The notes under the pieces are model-generated. The model did no database searches, was not told the DNA's origin, and worked only from the letters and a program-made list of their open reading frames with translations. Positions 21,050 to 21,125 of a DNA stretch of 21,125 nt are shown piece after piece. Both the position numbers and the translations under genes were made by a program. This stretch comes from CAZAYB01 sp964489215 (GTDB lineage Bacteria; Planctomycetota; Phycisphaerae; Sedimentisphaerales; Anaerohalosphaeraceae): the NCBI GenBank assembly GCA_964489215.1, contig CAZAYB010000026.1, forward strand, positions 1-21,125, in the 5' to 3' direction. How positions within the stretch are numbered: position 1 is the stretch's first letter; each line of letters starts with the position of its first letter.

Positions 21050-21125
21050 AATTGCACTCCATTAAAAAAGGGGTTTTGCATATCTTACAGATGTTTTGGA
21101 AATGTTCAAGCCTGGCGAGGTAAAG

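Noticed and set aside
1..21125. CRISPR array, tRNA/rRNA, insertion sequence or prophage genes
   Set aside because: No regularly spaced repeats, cloverleaf-type sequence, transposase, integrase or phage structural gene was found in reading both strands.

Overview
The window looks like a chromosomal stretch of a moderately AT-rich, flagellated bacterium. Many starts are TTG or GTG, and several proteins (a zinc-ribbon protein with an acidic linker, a stand-alone LarB, a PHP-glycosyltransferase fusion, orphan lipoproteins) have a Planctomycetota/Phycisphaerae flavour. That assignment is an impression from protein style, not a phylogenetic result. I see no phage, integrase, transposase, CRISPR array, rRNA or tRNA. 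Almost every kilobase is explained by ordinary genes, so this is mainly a core/housekeeping neighbourhood with a few less usual pieces.

Layout. (1) 1-474 is a long AT-rich non-coding stretch with a short tandem-repeat patch. (2) 475-3107, plus strand, is a small motility-control block: a minimal MerR-type DNA-binding protein, a 134-aa protein that I read as a divergent FlgB rod protein, the FlhG/MinD-like ATPase, and the flagellar sigma factor FliA (sigma-28). A near-perfect sigma-28/sigma-D promoter lies in front of fliA. (3) 3169-5173, plus: a sulfotransferase, a pterin-4a-carbinolamine dehydratase behind a structured leader, and a TIGR04076-type small protein. (4) 5216-7818, minus: queF, a zinc-ribbon protein and a two-gene ABC exporter in one tight operon, divergent from queC (7958-8653, plus). 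(5) 8729-9067, minus: an AhpD-like CxxC protein, convergent with queC across a bidirectional terminator. (6) 9314-13803, minus: a compact operon reading lipoprotein, DUF362 protein, tsaD, larB, nnrD. (7) 13867-14232, minus: a PilZ (c-di-GMP) protein, divergent from (8) 14613-17255, plus: a soluble PAS histidine kinase and an NtrC-type sigma-54 activator. (9) 17264-21049, minus: an 823-aa PHP + GT4 glycosyltransferase fusion, a class I glutamine amidotransferase and a DUF1805 protein.

How it fits together. The best-supported thread beyond housekeeping is motility control: FliA, FlhG and the FlgB-like protein on the left, and a PilZ protein and a cytosolic NtrB/NtrC-like pair in the middle. Sequences matching the sigma-28 pattern TAAA-N14..16-GCCGATAT occur in front of fliA, twice in front of the PilZ gene, and once at the left edge pointing out of the window. 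The queC/queF pair gives two steps of the queuosine (7-deazaguanine) pathway. TsaD makes the t6A tRNA modification, NnrD repairs hydrated NAD(P)H, and LarB is the first enzyme of the nickel-pincer cofactor pathway, with no LarC or LarE partner in view. I did not find a clear new defence or mobile system. The most unusual items are the FlgB-like reassignment, the sigma-28-like promoter set, the PHP-GT4 fusion, and the competing hairpins in the leader of the dehydratase gene.
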